Origin: an uncultured Lachnospiraceae bacterium | GTDB taxonomy: Bacteria; Bacillota; Clostridia; Lachnospirales; Lachnospiraceae | DNA: 22,236 bases | Direction of reading: 5' to 3' | Assembly: GCA_902782715.1 (NCBI GenBank) | Contig: CACZOG010000257.1 | Coordinates: 1 to 22,236, forward strand | In this document: one piece after another, positions 1 through 7,300 of the stretch | How the letters are laid out: every line of letters starts with the position of its first letter | Numbering within the stretch: position 1 is the stretch's first letter | Translations under genes and position numbers: made by a program | Notes under the pieces: generated by a model | Told to the model about the DNA's origin: nothing | The model's input: the letters and a program-made list of their open reading frames with translations, nothing else | Databases searched by the model: none

Positions 1-14
1 GAAAGGAAAAATAT

Positions 15-194
15 ATGATCGAAGTTACCAAACTTGACGGTGTGAAAATTCTTCTGAACGAGCATTATATCGAAACGGTCGAAGAAACACCAGATACTGT
101 GATTACACTGTCTACCGGACGCAAGATAATTGTAAAAGAAGGTAGACAAGAGATTAAAAATTTAGTAAAATCTTATGAGAAGGAATTTGTTTAA
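15..194 (+). CDS. flbD: FlbD/SwrD family flagellar protein
   Basis: A 59-residue protein that opens MIEVTKLDG and contains the NEHYIETVEETPDT stretch typical of the FlbD family (SwrD in Bacillus). The ATG follows a GAAAGGA ribosome binding site at the very start of the window. The usual family length is about 60 to 75 residues, so it looks complete. In B. subtilis, SwrD is required for swarming and raises flagellar torque, apparently through the stator. Here the next genes are motA and motB, 38 bases downstream, which fits a stator-linked role. The protein is small, with no membrane segment and no catalytic motif. Family assignment is firm; the molecular function is inferred from Bacillus. 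Confidence 0.9.
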   Translation: MIEVTKLDGVKILLNEHYIETVEETPDTVITLSTGRKIIVKEGRQEIKNLVKSYEKEFV

Positions 195-232
195 AATTCG
201 ATAGAAAAAAACGTATAAGAAGGGCATAAAAA

Positions 233-1033
233 GTGGATTTAGCTTCGATTATCGGTCTTGCCGTCTGCGTGGCGATGATGCTCATGGGTATCATCACGGG
301 TGATGCGGGTGTAGCCGGTATCAAATACTTTATCGATATTAAATCTTTATTGATTACATACGGTGGTGCTTTCTTCGCTGTTTTGGCTTCCATGTCGTTA
401 AAAGATTACATTGGAGGCTTGAAGAGCTTTCTTTTGATATTCAAATCTCCCAAACAGGATGTTCCGGGAATGATCTCCAAAATAATCGAATTATCCAATG
501 TAGCACGTAAGGAAGGTCTTCTTGCTCTTGAAGAAGTTTCCGGCGAACTGGATGACGCTTTTATGAAAAAAGGAATTCTTCTTATTGTCGACGGTACCGA
601 TCCCGAACTTGTAAGAGCCATTATGGAAACAGAACTGGTAAGTACTGAAGAAAGACATAAGAAAAACATAAACTTCTGGTCGGATCTTGGTGCGATGGGC
701 CCTGCATGGGGTATGATCGGAACCCTTATCGGACTTGTTTTGATGCTGCAGAACTTGTCTGATGCATCAACTATCGGTCCTGCCATGGCGGTTGCTTTGA
801 TCACCACATTCTACGGTTCACTTCTTGCCAACTGGATCTGCACACCTACGTCCAACAAACTTAAAGCGAATAACGCTACCGAGATAGCTTGTAAAGAGAT
901 CATGATCGAAGGCCTTCTTTCGATTCAGGCTGGTGAAAACCCCAGAGTTATCGAAGAGAAGCTTAAATCATTCTTAGCTCCTAAAGACAGAAGCGCTGCT
1001 TCTTCCGATGAAGGAGGTGAAGAGAATGGCTAA
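233..1033 (+). CDS. motA: Flagellar motor stator protein MotA
   Basis: A 266-residue inner-membrane stator subunit that, with MotB, conducts ions to drive rotation. The GTG start is chosen because AGAAGGG lies about 8 bases upstream and the protein then opens MDLASIIGL, as MotA proteins do. Hydrophobic segments lie near residues 4-24, 36-54, 155-173 and 181-203. The cytoplasmic loop between the pairs carries Arg92 and Glu100, spaced as the E. coli Arg90/Glu98 pair that contacts FliG. The GPAWG and IGPAMA motifs (Pro157, Pro183) carry the conserved prolines near the channel. Its 3' end overlaps motB by 8 bases, suggesting translational coupling. Whether it conducts protons or sodium cannot be read from MotA alone. 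Confidence 0.97.
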   Translation: MDLASIIGLAVCVAMMLMGIITGDAGVAGIKYFIDIKSLLITYGGAFFAVLASMSLKDYIGGLKSFLLIFKSPKQDVPGMISKIIELSNVARKEGLLALEEVSGELDDAFMKKGILLIVDGTDPELVRAIMETELVSTEERHKKNINFWSDLGAMGPAWGMIGTLIGLVLMLQNLSDASTIGPAMAVALITTFYGSLLANWICTPTSNKLKANNATEIACKEIMIEGLLSIQAGENPRVIEEKLKSFLAPKDRSAASSDEGGEENG

Positions 1034-1826
1034 TAAGAAACCCGAAGATCCGCCTCAGGGATCGCCGGCATGGATGGCCACATTCTCCGACCTCATGAAC
1101 CTGCTTCTTTGCTTCTTCGTGTTGCTTTTCTCAATGTCGACCGTTGATGCACAGAAATTTGAATTGGTTGCCGCATCATTTTCGAATACATTTTCAATCT
1201 TCACTGCAGGCGGAAGAGCCATCGGTGAAGGAATGCTTATTTCCAACGGAGTAAGTCAGTTAAATAATCTTGACAAATACATTAACTCGATGGGACAGGG
1301 TGAAGACGCCGAGAAGCAGATGAAAGATGCCATCGAGGAGTACGAAGCCCAGGCTCTTGCAGCAAGCGAAGAACTTGCAGAACTCATCGAAGAAGCCATT
1401 GAGGAAGAAAATATTGCCGATGAGGTAGAAGTTGAGTTTAATTCACAGTACGTACTGCTTACAATGAACGGTTCGTTACTTTTTAACTCGGGCGATGCCA
1501 AACTTAAAGACGAATCCATTCCGTTGATGAGCCAGATCGCAAAGATACTCGAAAGATATTCCGAAGGCATTATCGAAGTGGAAGGTCATACGGATAACGT
1601 TCCCATGCACGGGGCAAAATATTCCGATAATGACGAACTCTCTTCCGCGAGAGCAATCAGTGTGTTCAGATATCTTGTGGATCATACGGATATCGATCCT
1701 TCAAGGATCAAACATTCCGGACGAGGGGAATATGTTCCGGTAGCCGATAATTCCACAGCCGAAGGAAGAGCATTAAACAGGAGAGTAGAAATAAAAATAT
1801 ACAATTACTACAGCAGCAATTATTAA
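1026..1826 (+). CDS. motB: Flagellar motor stator protein MotB
   Basis: A 266-residue stator subunit with one transmembrane helix and a peptidoglycan-binding OmpA-like domain. The start at 1026 is preferred over the in-frame ATG at 1008 because a perfect AAGGAGGTGA ribosome binding site (1011-1020) lies between them. The N-terminus has the proton-carrying aspartate, Asp22, in the ATFSDLMNLL helix (about 15-38). An acidic, Ala/Glu-rich linker follows (about 90-137), then the OmpA-like domain (about 140-260) with EGHTDNVP at 186-193 and RALNRRVEI near the end. Ser-Asp-Leu-Met around the key Asp does not by itself settle proton versus sodium use. It overlaps motA by 8 bases and is followed by fliL after 15 bases. 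Confidence 0.97.
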   Translation: MANKKPEDPPQGSPAWMATFSDLMNLLLCFFVLLFSMSTVDAQKFELVAASFSNTFSIFTAGGRAIGEGMLISNGVSQLNNLDKYINSMGQGEDAEKQMKDAIEEYEAQALAASEELAELIEEAIEEENIADEVEVEFNSQYVLLTMNGSLLFNSGDAKLKDESIPLMSQIAKILERYSEGIIEVEGHTDNVPMHGAKYSDNDELSSARAISVFRYLVDHTDIDPSRIKHSGRGEYVPVADNSTAEGRALNRRVEIKIYNYYSSNY

Positions 1827-1841
1827 ATTTGGGGAATTAAA

Positions 1842-2366
1842 ATGAAAAAGAATCTTCTATCAATTTTAATTTTGGGACTGACGTTTGTTAACATCATTAT
1901 TTCCGGAATTACCATGTACACGGTCATAACCACGAATTCCAAGACAGCCAAGGTTGTTTCCGATGTGGCTAATGCCATAAGCATTGATCTCGGTACAGGA
2001 TCGGCGGATACAGAAGTTAAGGCTGAAGTTCCCATCGAAAATATCGAAACATATTCCATTCCCGAGAAAATGACGGTTGCGCTCAAACCCGCGCCCGGAG
2101 ACGATGAAGGCCATTTCTGCATGGTTTCCGTTTTCTTCTCGATCGATACCAAACACAAAGATTATAAGAAATACGGTGCTACGGTCGGCGAGAAAGAAAA
2201 TCTGTTCAGAAGTATCGTAAATGATGTTATCTCTGCATATACTCTCGATGAAGCAAGAGTATCTCAGGATGAGATTAAAAAAGAGATTTTAAAGAAAGTT
2301 CAGGAAAAATATTCCGGATCTGATTTCATATTTGATGTTTCTTTCAGCGATATTGTTTTCCAGTAA
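1842..2366 (+). CDS. fliL: Flagellar basal body-associated protein FliL
   Basis: A 174-residue membrane protein with a short cytoplasmic N-terminus, one transmembrane helix (about 5-27) and an extracytoplasmic domain ending VSFSDIVFQ, the usual FliL C-terminal form. FliL proteins ring the stator and support torque under load. The ATG follows TTTGGGGA about 5 bases upstream. The position after motB and before fliM is classic. The gap to fliM (2367-2404) contains an inverted repeat, listed separately. The assignment rests on size, topology, the C-terminal motif and context. Confidence 0.92.
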   Translation: MKKNLLSILILGLTFVNIIISGITMYTVITTNSKTAKVVSDVANAISIDLGTGSADTEVKAEVPIENIETYSIPEKMTVALKPAPGDDEGHFCMVSVFFSIDTKHKDYKKYGATVGEKENLFRSIVNDVISAYTLDEARVSQDEIKKEILKKVQEKYSGSDFIFDVSFSDIVFQ

Positions 2367-2368
2367 GA

Positions 2369-2408
2369 TCAAGATCGCACTCATTCGCGAAAGGAGGGAG
2401 GATCTTGA
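2369..2408 (+). promoter_or_regulatory. Inverted repeat enclosing the fliM ribosome binding site
   Basis: TCAAGATC (2369-2376) is perfectly complementary to GATCTTGA (2401-2408). An 8-bp stem would put the TTG start of fliM (2405-2407) inside the helix and its strong ribosome binding site AAGGAGGGAG (2391-2400) in the loop. AAGATC is directly repeated at 2365-2376, so two overlapping pairings are possible. A role in tuning fliM translation is inferred only; chance is a real alternative. Confidence 0.35.
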
Positions 2409-3385
2409 GTGACGTTTTATCGCAAAATGAAATAGACAATCTGCTTAAGGCTTTAAACAGCGGCGATATAGATGTCGAGGTAATGAACAATGTTGCCGAC
2501 GGAGATGTCAAGAATTATGACTTCAAGCGTCCTTCCAAGTTTTCAAAGGAACATTTAAGAACGCTTGAATTGATGTTCGAGCATTACGGAAGACTTTTAT
2601 CAACGAACCTTCCCGTTTATCTTCGTAAAAATGTTCAGGTTAACGTTGCATATTCCGAATCCGTTACTTTTAACGAATTTACAAATTCGCTTGCAAATCC
2701 TTCGATTCTTTCGATTGTGCAATTCGATCCTCTGCCCGGTGATATCATAATAAACCTTACATCAAATCTCGGTTTCGTTATGGTAGACAGAATGATGGGC
2801 GGTCCCGGAAAAGCACTTGATAAGGTAAGGGATTTCTCGGAAATAGAAATTCATATTCTCGAGAAACTCATGGTTATCAGCATGCAGCTTTTAAGAGAAC
2901 CATGGAAGAACGTTATAGAGATCAATCCCATTCTCGACAGAATTGAAACCAATCCCCAGTTCGCTCAGATCATCGCACCGAACGAAATGATAGCTATCGT
3001 TACACTGAATATCAAGATAGGTGATGTGGAAGGATTCATGAACGTTGCACTTCCTTTTATCACGATCGAATCGGTAATAGATAATCTGAATACGAAGTTC
3101 TGGTTCTCAAATATGACCAATTATTCTGAAGATGTTTACAACGAGTACATTGAAGGAATGCTTAAAAGAGTCGATGTTCCTCTTAAGTGTCTTTTGGGCA
3201 AATCAAACGTTACCGTTGCCGATTTTACGAACCTTTCGGTCGGAGACATTATCAGACTTGATACAAATGTTGAATCCGCTCTTGAAGTATATGTCGGAAA
3301 TATCAGAAAATTTACGGCTATCGCGGGTGCCAGCAATGATAAATATGCAGTAAAAGTTACTTCTGTAATAAGAGAGGAGGAATAA
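2405..3385 (+). CDS. fliM: Flagellar motor switch protein FliM
   Basis: A 326-residue switch protein of the C-ring. The TTG start is chosen because AAAGGAGGGAG lies just upstream and the protein then opens MSDVLSQNEIDNLL, the N-terminal peptide that binds phosphorylated CheY. The middle domain (about 40-225) carries the GGPG motif at 132-135, equivalent to the GGxG motif of FliM that affects switching bias and FliG contact. The C-terminal SpoA-like domain (about 245-320) pairs with FliN/FliY. Length is normal. It is followed 4 bases later by fliY, also started by TTG. Rotation direction on CheY-P binding is not readable from sequence. Confidence 0.97.
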   Translation: MSDVLSQNEIDNLLKALNSGDIDVEVMNNVADGDVKNYDFKRPSKFSKEHLRTLELMFEHYGRLLSTNLPVYLRKNVQVNVAYSESVTFNEFTNSLANPSILSIVQFDPLPGDIIINLTSNLGFVMVDRMMGGPGKALDKVRDFSEIEIHILEKLMVISMQLLREPWKNVIEINPILDRIETNPQFAQIIAPNEMIAIVTLNIKIGDVEGFMNVALPFITIESVIDNLNTKFWFSNMTNYSEDVYNEYIEGMLKRVDVPLKCLLGKSNVTVADFTNLSVGDIIRLDTNVESALEVYVGNIRKFTAIAGASNDKYAVKVTSVIREEE

Positions 3386-3389
3386 ATCG

Positions 3390-4595
3390 TTGGACGGTGG
3401 TATTTTATCCCAGGATGAAATAAATGCCCTTTTAAGCGGTATGGATCTTTCGGCTTCAGAAAATACCGAGAGTGCTCCCGTAAGCGATACGTCAGGTGAC
3501 AGTGCTTTGACAGAGATTGAAAAAGACGCTATCGGCGAAGTGGCCAACATTTCGATGGGAACGAGCGCTACAACCCTTTATTCGCTTGTTAACAGAAGAG
3601 TAGATATTACGACTCCTTCGGTTAAGATCGTTAAATGGGAAGAATTGATGAATACATACGAGAAACCATGTGTATTTATCAAGATAAATTATAAAGCCGG
3701 ACTTGACGGCTCCAATATCCTGATTTTAAAAGAGGTGGATGTAAAGATCATTACCGACCTGATGATGGGCGGTGACGGAACCAATGTCGACGGCGAGCTC
3801 GGAGAACTGCACTTAAGCGCGATCTCCGAGGCCATGAATCAGATGATGGGTTCCTCGGCTACCAGTCTTTCGTCAATGCTTGGCAGGAAAATAGATATTT
3901 CCCCGCCTCAGGCGTCAAGGGTAGATATTAATGATTTTAAACAAGATGAATTTGCAGATTTCTTAAGCGATGAATTCGTAGCAATATCATTCAGAATGCA
4001 GATAGGAGATCTGATAGATTCAACAATACTCCAGCTTTATCCGTTGGATTTCGCGAGAGAACTTTATCGGATATTTATGAGTAATCAATCCGGTGAGGAA
4101 GCTTCGCAGACTAAAGATACCGAGAACTCAAGCAACAATGTTAAAGAGCAGCCTATGAATGATTACAGTGCTCAACAGTTTAATAATCAGGGTAATATGA
4201 ATCAGGAATCATTCCAGGTTCCCCCTATGGGATATCAAGCACCTCCCATGGGATATCAGGCACCTCCCGCAGGCTATCAGATGCCGAACTACCCCGGAAA
4301 CATAAATGTTTCACCGGCACAGTTCCAGGCTTTCAATCAGCCTACCGTTACGGCAAATACACCCGAGAATATAAATCTCATTATGGATGTGCCGCTGGAG
4401 GTTACCGTTGAACTGGGAAGAACAAAGAAATCCATTGCGGATATTCTTGATTTCGCACCCGGAACAATTATTGAACTTGACAAAATTGCAGGTGAACCAA
4501 TAGATGTACTGGTTAACGGCAAATTTGTCGCAAAAGGGGAAGTAGTAGTTATTGAGGAAAGTTTCGGTATCAGAATTACCGAAATTATAAACTGA
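3390..4595 (+). CDS. fliY: FliY: CheC-type phosphatase fused to a FliN switch domain
   Basis: A 401-residue FliY, the Bacillota form of FliN, with CheY-P phosphatase activity at the switch. The TTG start follows GAGAGGAGG (3372-3380). The order is: CheY-P docking peptide ILSQDEINALL (5-15); CheC-like domain (about 38-230) with two complete active-site motifs of the D/S-x3-E-x2-N-x22-P type, namely Asp46/Glu50/Asn53/Pro76 and Ser143/Glu147/Asn150/Pro173; a Gln/Asn/Pro/Met-rich linker (about 235-325) with a threefold 7-residue repeat; and the FliN/SpoA domain (about 328-398). Both phosphatase sites appear intact, so it should remove phosphate from CheY at the motor. It lies between fliM and cheY as in B. 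subtilis. Confidence 0.95.
   Translation: MDGGILSQDEINALLSGMDLSASENTESAPVSDTSGDSALTEIEKDAIGEVANISMGTSATTLYSLVNRRVDITTPSVKIVKWEELMNTYEKPCVFIKINYKAGLDGSNILILKEVDVKIITDLMMGGDGTNVDGELGELHLSAISEAMNQMMGSSATSLSSMLGRKIDISPPQASRVDINDFKQDEFADFLSDEFVAISFRMQIGDLIDSTILQLYPLDFARELYRIFMSNQSGEEASQTKDTENSSNNVKEQPMNDYSAQQFNNQGNMNQESFQVPPMGYQAPPMGYQAPPAGYQMPNYPGNINVSPAQFQAFNQPTVTANTPENINLIMDVPLEVTVELGRTKKSIADILDFAPGTIIELDKIAGEPIDVLVNGKFVAKGEVVVIEESFGIRITEIIN
4221..4283 (+). repeat. Three 21-base in-frame repeats in the fliY linker
   Basis: Three tandem 21-base units encode PPMGYQA, PPMGYQA and PPAGYQM at FliY residues 278-298. They sit in the flexible linker between the phosphatase and FliN domains, which is otherwise rich in Gln, Asn and Pro. 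The units are nearly but not exactly identical in DNA, consistent with a short tandem duplication that has begun to diverge. Copy number may vary between strains and alter linker length. Confidence 0.85.
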
Positions 4596-4610
4596 TACAG
4601 GAGAATGATT

Positions 4611-4973
4611 ATGGGAAAAAATATTCTTATTGTTGATGATGCCGCTTTCATGAGAATGATGATCAAGGACATTTTATCAAAGAACGGTTATACCGTTGCA
4701 GGCGAAGCTGAGAATGGTGTAAAGGCCGTTGAGAAGTACAATGAACTTAAACCGGATCTGGTTCTTATGGATATTACAATGCCTGATAAAGACGGAATCC
4801 AGGCGCTTAAGGATATCAAGGCGAGCGATCCCAATGCTAAGATTATTATGTGCTCTGCCATGGGACAGCAGGCTATGGTTATAGAATCCATTCAGGCAGG
4901 TGCCAAGGATTTCATCGTTAAACCTTTCCAGCCGGACAGAGTCTTGGAGGCAGTCAAGAAAGTAGTTGGTTAA
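4611..4973 (+). CDS. cheY: Chemotaxis response regulator CheY
   Basis: A 120-residue single-domain receiver. The start at 4611 is preferred over the in-frame ATG at 4605 because the CAGGAG ribosome binding site (4598-4603) is 7 bases from 4611 but only 1 from 4605. All receiver residues are present: the acidic pair Asp9-Asp10, phosphoacceptor Asp54 (in VLMDITMP), Ser82 in place of the usual Thr/Ser, and Lys104 in IVKPF. No output domain follows. It is phosphorylated by CheA, binds the N-terminal peptides of FliM and FliY, and is dephosphorylated by FliY and CheC. Its place between fliY and fliO matches the Bacillus operon and separates it from ordinary orphan receivers. Confidence 0.95.
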   Translation: MGKNILIVDDAAFMRMMIKDILSKNGYTVAGEAENGVKAVEKYNELKPDLVLMDITMPDKDGIQALKDIKASDPNAKIIMCSAMGQQAMVIESIQAGAKDFIVKPFQPDRVLEAVKKVVG

Positions 4974-4974
4974 T

Positions 4975-5340
4975 ATGATTTTAGCCCTTCATAATTCATC
5001 AACCGGAGGATTTATTCAGTTTCTGACGGTTTTTGTATTATTTATTATTGTTCTGGTTTTATGCGCTTTTACGACTAAATTCGTTGCCGGATATCAGAAA
5101 AGCAAAATGAACTCCGGAAACATTCATGTTCTGGAAACGTTTAAAATCGCCAACAATAAATATATCCAGATTGTCCAGATCGGAGATAAAACTTTTGCGA
5201 TCGCTATCGGAAAAGATTCCGTTACTTTAATCGGCGAACTTAATGAAGAGTCGATCATGATTGACGAAAATTTTAATTCCGAAGGAATGGATTTTAAGAA
5301 CCTACTTGATAAGGCGAAGAATTTCAAACTTAAGAAATAG
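4975..5340 (+). CDS. fliO: Flagellar export assembly protein FliO (FliZ of Bacillus)
   Basis: A 121-residue protein with a short N-terminus, one strong transmembrane helix (about 12-35) and a small cytoplasmic domain with the pattern VLETFKIANNKYIQIVQIGDK, typical of FliO/FliZ. FliO helps assemble the FliP-FliQ-FliR export gate. ATG 4975 begins one base after the cheY stop codon, suggesting coupling; a TTG at 4966 inside cheY is a possible earlier start but has no better ribosome binding site. FliO is poorly conserved, so position between cheY and fliP carries much of the weight. Confidence 0.85.
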   Translation: MILALHNSSTGGFIQFLTVFVLFIIVLVLCAFTTKFVAGYQKSKMNSGNIHVLETFKIANNKYIQIVQIGDKTFAIAIGKDSVTLIGELNEESIMIDENFNSEGMDFKNLLDKAKNFKLKK

Positions 5341-5349
5341 GGCGAAAGA

Positions 5350-6207
5350 ATGAAGAATCGGAGCATATCTGTAAAAATATCAATATCATTATGCCTGCTG
5401 TTTATGGCAGGCATATTGTTGTATATAATGCCTTTAAAAGCTAGTGCATCGGGGTTGGAAAATGTCGATGATTTAACTGACTCCATTACTTCTTCGATCT
5501 CTAACGACCTTGATGACGAACTTAATGCCGACAACGGCTTATCAAGCTTTTCAATCAATTTTGAATCGGGAAACGGTGAACTTAACGGATCGCTTCGTAT
5601 CCTTTTGATACTCACCCTTATTTCATTTATTCCCGCTATGCTCGTAATGCTTACAAGTTTTACGAGAATCATTATAGTGCTTCATTTTACAAGAACTGCG
5701 TTGGGTACCCAGACCGCACCGCCTAATCAGGTGCTTATCGGAATGGCTGTTTTCCTGACGCTTTTTATAATGGCTCCCGTATTTACGAGAATCAACGAGG
5801 AAGCCCTTAAGCCTTTTGACGAAGGTCAGATAACTGCTAAGGAAGCTCTCGAATACGGCATGGAACCTATAAGAGAGTTTATGTACGGACAGACTCAGGC
5901 AAGAGATGTTGCGACTTTTATGGAAATTGCAAATCTCGAATGGGACGGTTCGGATGTTGATGCGGTTCCTTCGACCGTACTTATTCCCGCATTCGTTCTT
6001 TCTGAACTCAGAACATCGTTTATCATCGGATTTTTGATATATATTCCGTTTATCGTTATCGACATGGTAGTATCGTCCATTCTTATGAGTATGGGTATGA
6101 TGATGCTTCCGCCCACGACTATCTCGACACCGTTTAAGATCCTTTTATTCGTTCTTGCGGACGGATGGAATCTCGTGATCGTCAATCTGGTCAAATCGTT
6201 CTACTGA
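5350..6207 (+). CDS. fliP: Flagellar type III export gate protein FliP
   Basis: A 285-residue export gate subunit. It has a cleavable signal peptide (residues 1 to about 33, with LKASASG giving a plausible cut after ASA), a polar stretch rich in Asp and Ser (about 35-70), then the FliP core. The core shows the SFTRIIIVLHFTRTALGTQ and PPNQVLIG motifs and the Met-rich loop (ILMSMGMMMLPPTTIS) that forms the gate gasket in known FliP structures. Four transmembrane segments are visible. The ribosome binding site GGCGAAAG is weak. FliP, FliQ and FliR form the core export complex, and the next two genes encode the partners. Confidence 0.96.
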   Translation: MKNRSISVKISISLCLLFMAGILLYIMPLKASASGLENVDDLTDSITSSISNDLDDELNADNGLSSFSINFESGNGELNGSLRILLILTLISFIPAMLVMLTSFTRIIIVLHFTRTALGTQTAPPNQVLIGMAVFLTLFIMAPVFTRINEEALKPFDEGQITAKEALEYGMEPIREFMYGQTQARDVATFMEIANLEWDGSDVDAVPSTVLIPAFVLSELRTSFIIGFLIYIPFIVIDMVVSSILMSMGMMMLPPTTISTPFKILLFVLADGWNLVIVNLVKSFY

Positions 6208-6233
6208 TGCATTTATCTTAGGGAGAGTAAACA

Positions 6234-6503
6234 ATGAGTAGCGACAGTGTAATAGTAATAGCAAGAGATGCTTTATACTGCATAATAATAACGGCTGCGC
6301 CCGCATTGCTTGTTTCGCTTATTATCGGTCTTATTGTGTCTATTTTCCAGACGATAACAAGCATTCAGGAACAGACTCTTACTTTTGTTCCCAAGATCCT
6401 CGGTATTTTCCTTACCATCATGATCTTAGGACACTGGATGCTTAACAACATGGTTACATACATGACGGCTTTGTGGAATGATATTCCGCTTTATATTCGA
6501 TAG
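6234..6503 (+). CDS. fliQ: Flagellar type III export gate protein FliQ
   Basis: An 89-residue protein with two transmembrane helices (about 14-38 and 50-75) and the family motif IVSIFQTITSIQEQTLTFVPK in between. It is normal length for FliQ, which packs around FliP and FliR in the export gate. The ATG has AGGGAGAG about 7 bases upstream. The stop codon is two bases before the fliR ATG. Confidence 0.96.
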   Translation: MSSDSVIVIARDALYCIIITAAPALLVSLIIGLIVSIFQTITSIQEQTLTFVPKILGIFLTIMILGHWMLNNMVTYMTALWNDIPLYIR

Positions 6504-6505
6504 CT

Positions 6506-7300
6506 ATGATAGATTATTCTTTTCCCATAGAAGAATTGGAATATTTCATGCTGATCATGACAAGGATCACCTGCTTCGTTTATGTAGCACCTTTCTTTTC
6601 GATCGGCAGCACTCCCAACAGAGTTAAGATCGGATTTTCCTTTTTTCTCTCCGTTCTGGTTTATTATGTAACGATGCCCCATGTATATGTTTCGGGCGAA
6701 ACGGTTCTTTCCATCGCATTACTGGTCATAAAAGAAGCGTGCGTGGGCCTGCTTTTGGGACTTGGAGCATACATCGTACAGACGGCTGTATTGTTTGCGG
6801 GAAGAATAGTTGATATGGAAATGGGATTTGCGATGGCAAGCCAGCTCGATCCCGCTACCAAACAGGATGCTACGATCACCGGTGTTTATTACCAGTACAT
6901 GTTTATGATGGTAATGGTCTTGACCGGTCTTTACAGATATTTTGTCTCGGCTTTAGCTGAGACGTTTACTTTAATTCCGATAGGAAAAGCAGTATTTAAT
7001 TATGATTCGCTTGTGAATTCGCTGATCAGATTCTTGGGGCAGTACATGCTTGTCGGTCTGCAGATCTGTCTGCCGGTATTCTGTGTGATAATGCTTTTAA
7101 ATTCGATCCTCGGAATACTTGCAAAAGTCGCACCTCAGATGAACATGTTTGCTGTCGGAATTCAGCTTAAGGTTTTCACAGGTTTGGGTGTTCTTTTCAT
7201 AACCGTGGGACTTCTTCCCAAAGTCAGTGATCTGATCTTTACGGCTATGCAGAAAGGAATCGTGTCTTTCGTGGAGGGTATGATGGATGCTGGATTATGA
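6506..7300 (+). CDS. fliR: Flagellar type III export gate protein FliR
   Basis: A 264-residue integral membrane protein with about six hydrophobic segments and the FliR motifs AGRIVDMEMGFAMA and VAPQMNMFAVG. It completes the FliP5-Q4-R1 export gate. There is no clear ribosome binding site before ATG 6506, which lies two bases after the fliQ stop, so translation is probably coupled. The last 14 bases overlap the start of flhB. No fusion to FlhB is present, unlike in some Clostridia. Confidence 0.96.
   Translation: MIDYSFPIEELEYFMLIMTRITCFVYVAPFFSIGSTPNRVKIGFSFFLSVLVYYVTMPHVYVSGETVLSIALLVIKEACVGLLLGLGAYIVQTAVLFAGRIVDMEMGFAMASQLDPATKQDATITGVYYQYMFMMVMVLTGLYRYFVSALAETFTLIPIGKAVFNYDSLVNSLIRFLGQYMLVGLQICLPVFCVIMLLNSILGILAKVAPQMNMFAVGIQLKVFTGLGVLFITVGLLPKVSDLIFTAMQKGIVSFVEGMMDAGL

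Noticed and set aside
406..807. Long open frames on the minus strand opposite motA, flhA (8792-9454), cheA (15269-15862) and others
   Set aside because: They lie wholly inside well-identified + strand genes, have no ribosome binding sites of note, and their proteins are Ser/Ile-rich products of reading the other strand.
1008..1025. Upstream ATG at 1008 as the start of MotB
   Set aside because: The perfect ribosome binding site AAGGAGGTGA lies downstream of it, just before ATG 1026, and the extra residues MKEVKR simply encode that site.
1743..1750. GCCGATAA inside motB as a SigD promoter -10
   Set aside because: There is no TAAA about 15 bases upstream, and it sits within a coding region with fliL read from the same unit.
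3132..3353. Small + strand open frame within fliM
   Set aside because: It is in another frame of a clear fliM gene, with no ribosome binding site and no recognisable motif.
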